From NCBI GenBank assembly GCA_023266435.1, contig JAHFQF010000100.1, forward strand, positions 1 to 8,213: 8,213 nucleotides of DNA, given 5' to 3'. Origin of the DNA: Legionellales bacterium (lineage in GTDB: Bacteria > Pseudomonadota > Gammaproteobacteria > Berkiellales > Berkiellaceae). The notes under the pieces were generated by a model that was not told the origin of the DNA, searched no databases, and saw nothing but the letters and a program-made list of their open reading frames with translations. Each line of letters begins with the position of its first letter. Position 1 is the stretch's first letter. Below are positions 6,269-8,213 of the stretch, piece after piece. The position numbers and the translations under genes are program-made.

Positions 6269-6306
6269 AATGATTTCGCTCAGGTTGGGATGAAACAATA
6301 GCCGCC

Positions 6307-6335
6307 ATTATAATAAACACCGACCCTATTGGCCA
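6307..6335 (-). promoter_or_regulatory. sigma-70-like promoter of nupC
   Basis: On the minus strand TGGCCA (6335-6330) and a perfect TATAAT (6312-6307) are 17 bases apart. The start of transcription would be near 6300, leaving a leader of about 31 bases before ATG 6268. This argues against translation from TTG 6298, which would sit at the very 5' end of the mRNA. Confidence 0.55.
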
Positions 6336-6367
6336 CTTCCCTGTTAATAAAAAGTCATAAGATCAAC

Positions 6368-7111
6368 TTAATTCATACGCAGAGCGCCATCTAGACGAAT
6401 TACTTCTCCATTTAAGAATGGATTATCCATAATATGCTCTACCAAAGCCGCGAATTCTGACGGATGACCAAAGCGTTTTGGAAAGGGCGTGCCGGCTTCC
6501 AGCGATTTCTGCACTTCTTCTGGCAACCCCCTGAGCAACGGCGTGTCCATCAGCCCCGGAGCAATGGTCATCACCCTAATCCCGAATCTAGCAAGCTCAC
6601 GTGCTGCAGGCAATGTCATGGCCACCAGCCCTCCTTTTGAGGCACTATAAGCAGCCTGTCCGATTTGCCCATCAAAGGCAGCAATGGAGGCCGTTTGAAT
6701 AATTACTCCTCGCCGTCCTTCTGCGTCAGGCTCACTTTGGCTCATGTGATACGCACCTAACCGTAAAATATTAAATGCCCCGCACAAATTAACTTGAATA
6801 ACTTGATTAAAGATTTCTAAAGTACAGGGGCCAGTTTTCCCCACAATGCGAGCTGCAGGGGCAATACCTACACAATTAATGATGGCGCGTGGTTTTTGTT
6901 TTTTTGCTAGTTTTTCCAAACAGTCTGTTAAGGCAGCCTCACTGGTGATATCACAAACCACACCAACCGCACCTAACTTTTTGGCTATTGTCTCTGTAGT
7001 AGGTGCAACATCAAGGAGAGTGACTCTATCGCCTCGCTTGTGTAACCGCTCTGCGGTGGCATAGCCCATGCCTGACGCACCACCAAATACCCACACAGAC
7101 TCCGTCGCCAT
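6368..7111 (-). CDS. short-chain dehydrogenase, 3-hydroxyacyl-CoA dehydrogenase type 2 (HSD10-like)
   Basis: This is a classical SDR close to mitochondrial HSD10, which oxidises 2-methyl-3-hydroxybutyryl-CoA (isoleucine breakdown) and other short 3-hydroxyacyl-CoAs with NAD+. In the 247-residue form: Rossmann loop GGASGMG at 10-16, Asp34 after strand two (typical of NAD preference), NCVG at 79-82 in place of NNAG, Asn108, and the catalytic Ser142, Tyr155 and Lys159 in YSASK. The segment from TASIAAFDGQIGQAAYSASK through RFGIRVMTIAPG to NGEVIRLDGALRM is the HSD10-type signature. Start: AAGGAG at 7125-7120 lies exactly eight bases before ATG 7111, so I prefer it to the upstream in-frame ATG 7129 and GTG 7135. 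Its likely role complements the leucine dehydrogenase, E1-alpha and acyl-CoA dehydrogenase genes elsewhere in the window. The alternative is a general short-chain 3-hydroxyacyl-CoA dehydrogenase. Confidence 0.9.
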   Translation of the reverse strand: MATESVWVFGGASGMGYATAERLHKRGDRVTLLDVAPTTETIAKKLGAVGVVCDITSEAALTDCLEKLAKKQKPRAIINCVGIAPAARIVGKTGPCTLEIFNQVIQVNLCGAFNILRLGAYHMSQSEPDAEGRRGVIIQTASIAAFDGQIGQAAYSASKGGLVAMTLPAARELARFGIRVMTIAPGLMDTPLLRGLPEEVQKSLEAGTPFPKRFGHPSEFAALVEHIMDNPFLNGEVIRLDGALRMN

Positions 7112-7187
7112 CTCATTCTCTCCTTGCATACGCACTGATGTGATAAAAATTAAAGATTACACTCAATATGCCGGATAAGGAATCATG
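7112..7187. promoter_or_regulatory. divergent spacer between the short-chain dehydrogenase and the histidine kinase
   Basis: This 76-base AT-rich gap holds AAGGAG for the dehydrogenase (7125-7120) and AAGGA for the kinase (7177-7181). A poor minus-strand candidate promoter, TTGAGT with TATCAC 15 bases on, is visible; no convincing plus-strand promoter is seen. No clear operator dyad was found. Confidence 0.35.
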
Positions 7188-8213
7188 ATGAAAAATTTTA
7201 TTATACAAAAACTACCGCTTGTTAAACAGCATCCTCATGTTTGCACGCTGGTCATTGCTGTTTTTTATTTACTCATTAATTTTGCACCCACTTGGTTATT
7301 ACCACATTTTTCAGTAGCAGGCTTCACTTTAGGTATTATTTTGGTACTGGGTCCACGCTTTATTCCGAGTATCCTATTAGGTGGCGCATTCCTCGCACTG
7401 TCAGCACTGTTATTCACGAAGGATCCCTCCGTTCTGTGGTTGTTATTTAGTTTTTCTATGATTTTAAGTTTGCAAGCTTGGCTAAGCCATTACCTTGTCA
7501 ACCGTTATGTGCATTTACCTAATCCATTGATCAATGCGTTGGATGTCTGCTTAATTGTTACAATCAGTGCACTCTTAACCTCCCTCTTGAGTGGTGCCTT
7601 ACTGACACTCAATAGTCTTTGGTTTGCAGACAGTATTTTATCTGTCTTAGAGCTCTATGGTTTATTATGGTTAAAAATGGCCACCGCCATTGTATTTTTC
7701 ATGCCGATCACACTAGTGATCTTAGATTCCGAGATACATTTTTCAAAAAAGCGTAAACAATTTTTGTTAGGTGTTTTTTTGACAACATGGCTCTGCTGGA
7801 TAGGCATGAATTTTTGGTTAGGTCATAATTTTGCAACCATGACTATGTTTGCACTGGGCATTATTCAGTCTCTCGTGATTTTAATTTCAGGTCAAAAACA
7901 AGTCATTCAACAAGCCATTGAGCAATATACCTTTCAATTTGAAAAAGCCAAAGCAGAAGCAGAGGTTGCTAATCGTCTTAAAAGTGAATTTTTGGCCAAT
8001 ATGAGTCATGAAATTCGCACACCTATGAATGGCATCATTGGAATGACTGAAATTCTGCTAGAAAGCAATTTAAACGAAAAAGATCGCAATACTGCCGGAC
8101 TGATTCTACATTCCGCCGGTAATCTGTTACAGATCGTCAATGATATTTTAGATTTCTCAAAGATTGAAGCCAATAAATTAATCTTAGAAAATATTTCCTT
8201 TAACTTTCAACAT
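7188..8213 (+). CDS. membrane histidine kinase with MASE1-like sensor (N-terminal part, cut by window edge)
   Basis: The frame stays open to the right edge with no stop. About eight hydrophobic segments lie between residues 20 and 235 (for example near 20-40, 45-56, 60-77, 83-100, 118-140, 155-180, 193-212 and 215-235). The part around GFTLGIILVLGPRFIPSILLGG recalls the MASE1 integral-membrane sensor, though only weakly. A short charged coiled linker (about 237-263) leads into a HisKA domain with the phospho-acceptor His274 in NMSHEIRTPMNG, then the second helix with NDILDFSKIEA. This H-box type is usual in hybrid kinases with ATPase, receiver and sometimes Hpt domains; those would lie beyond 8213. 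ATG 7188 sits six bases from AAGGA; ATG 7185 is only three bases away and less likely. No ligand can be inferred. The partner regulator is not in the window. Confidence 0.88.
   Translation, partial: MKNFIIQKLPLVKQHPHVCTLVIAVFYLLINFAPTWLLPHFSVAGFTLGIILVLGPRFIPSILLGGAFLALSALLFTKDPSVLWLLFSFSMILSLQAWLSHYLVNRYVHLPNPLINALDVCLIVTISALLTSLLSGALLTLNSLWFADSILSVLELYGLLWLKMATAIVFFMPITLVILDSEIHFSKKRKQFLLGVFLTTWLCWIGMNFWLGHNFATMTMFALGIIQSLVILISGQKQVIQQAIEQYTFQFEKAKAEAEVANRLKSEFLANMSHEIRTPMNGIIGMTEILLESNLNEKDRNTAGLILHSAGNLLQIVNDILDFSKIEANKLILENISFNFQH

Noticed and set aside
6269..6298. Ten-residue N-terminal extension of the nucleoside transporter from TTG 6298
   Set aside because: The TATAAT box at 6312-6307 puts the transcript start at about the same place, leaving no room for a ribosome binding site, and family similarity begins at the ATG 6268 methionine.
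7112..7135. Longer form of the short-chain dehydrogenase from GTG 7135 or ATG 7129
   Set aside because: The AAGGAG sequence lies inside this stretch at ideal distance from ATG 7111, and the usual SDR N-terminus begins just before the GGASGMG loop.

Overview
The window looks like chromosomal DNA of a gammaproteobacterium of fairly low GC content. Gene content points loosely to Legionellales (Legionella, Coxiella or Aquicella-like): a leucine dehydrogenase gene sits directly before a 2-oxoacid dehydrogenase E1-alpha gene, and there are an RlmJ methyltransferase, a NupC-type nucleoside transporter and a small outer-membrane barrel. This placement is an inference from gene families, not from a marker gene. 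I see no phage, insertion sequence, tRNA, rRNA or CRISPR array.

Layout. At the left edge, on the minus strand, leucine dehydrogenase (1355-285) overlaps by 4 bases the start of an E1-alpha gene that runs off the window (288-1). Divergent from it, across an 88-base spacer, is a plus-strand acyl-CoA dehydrogenase (1444-2622). It converges on a small minus-strand lipoprotein (3073-2675) built almost entirely of seven-residue glycine repeats. Divergent from the lipoprotein, with a good promoter, is a small outer-membrane beta-barrel protein (3229-3876). Next is rlmJ (4061-4909), starting at TTG behind a strong promoter and a perfect 7-bp inverted repeat, and ending at a hairpin with a T run. Two minus-strand genes follow: a concentrative nucleoside transporter (6268-4955) and an HSD10-like short-chain dehydrogenase (7111-6368). 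Divergent from the latter is the 5' part of a membrane histidine kinase (7188 onward) that is cut by the right edge.

How the genes work together. Four gene products fit consecutive steps of branched-chain amino-acid (especially isoleucine) catabolism: transamination-like deamination by leucine dehydrogenase, oxidative decarboxylation by the E1-alpha complex, desaturation of the branched acyl-CoA by the acyl-CoA dehydrogenase, and oxidation of 2-methyl-3-hydroxybutyryl-CoA by the HSD10-like enzyme. They form three transcription units separated by housekeeping, envelope and transport genes. The substrates are inferred from family resemblance and proximity.

Most of the window is ordinary. The items most worth a second look are the heptad-glycine lipoprotein with its three identical A7 tracts, the inverted repeat that covers the rlmJ ribosome binding site, a G8 run inside the acyl-CoA dehydrogenase, and the partial membrane sensor kinase. 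I did not find convincing evidence of a wholly new multi-gene system.
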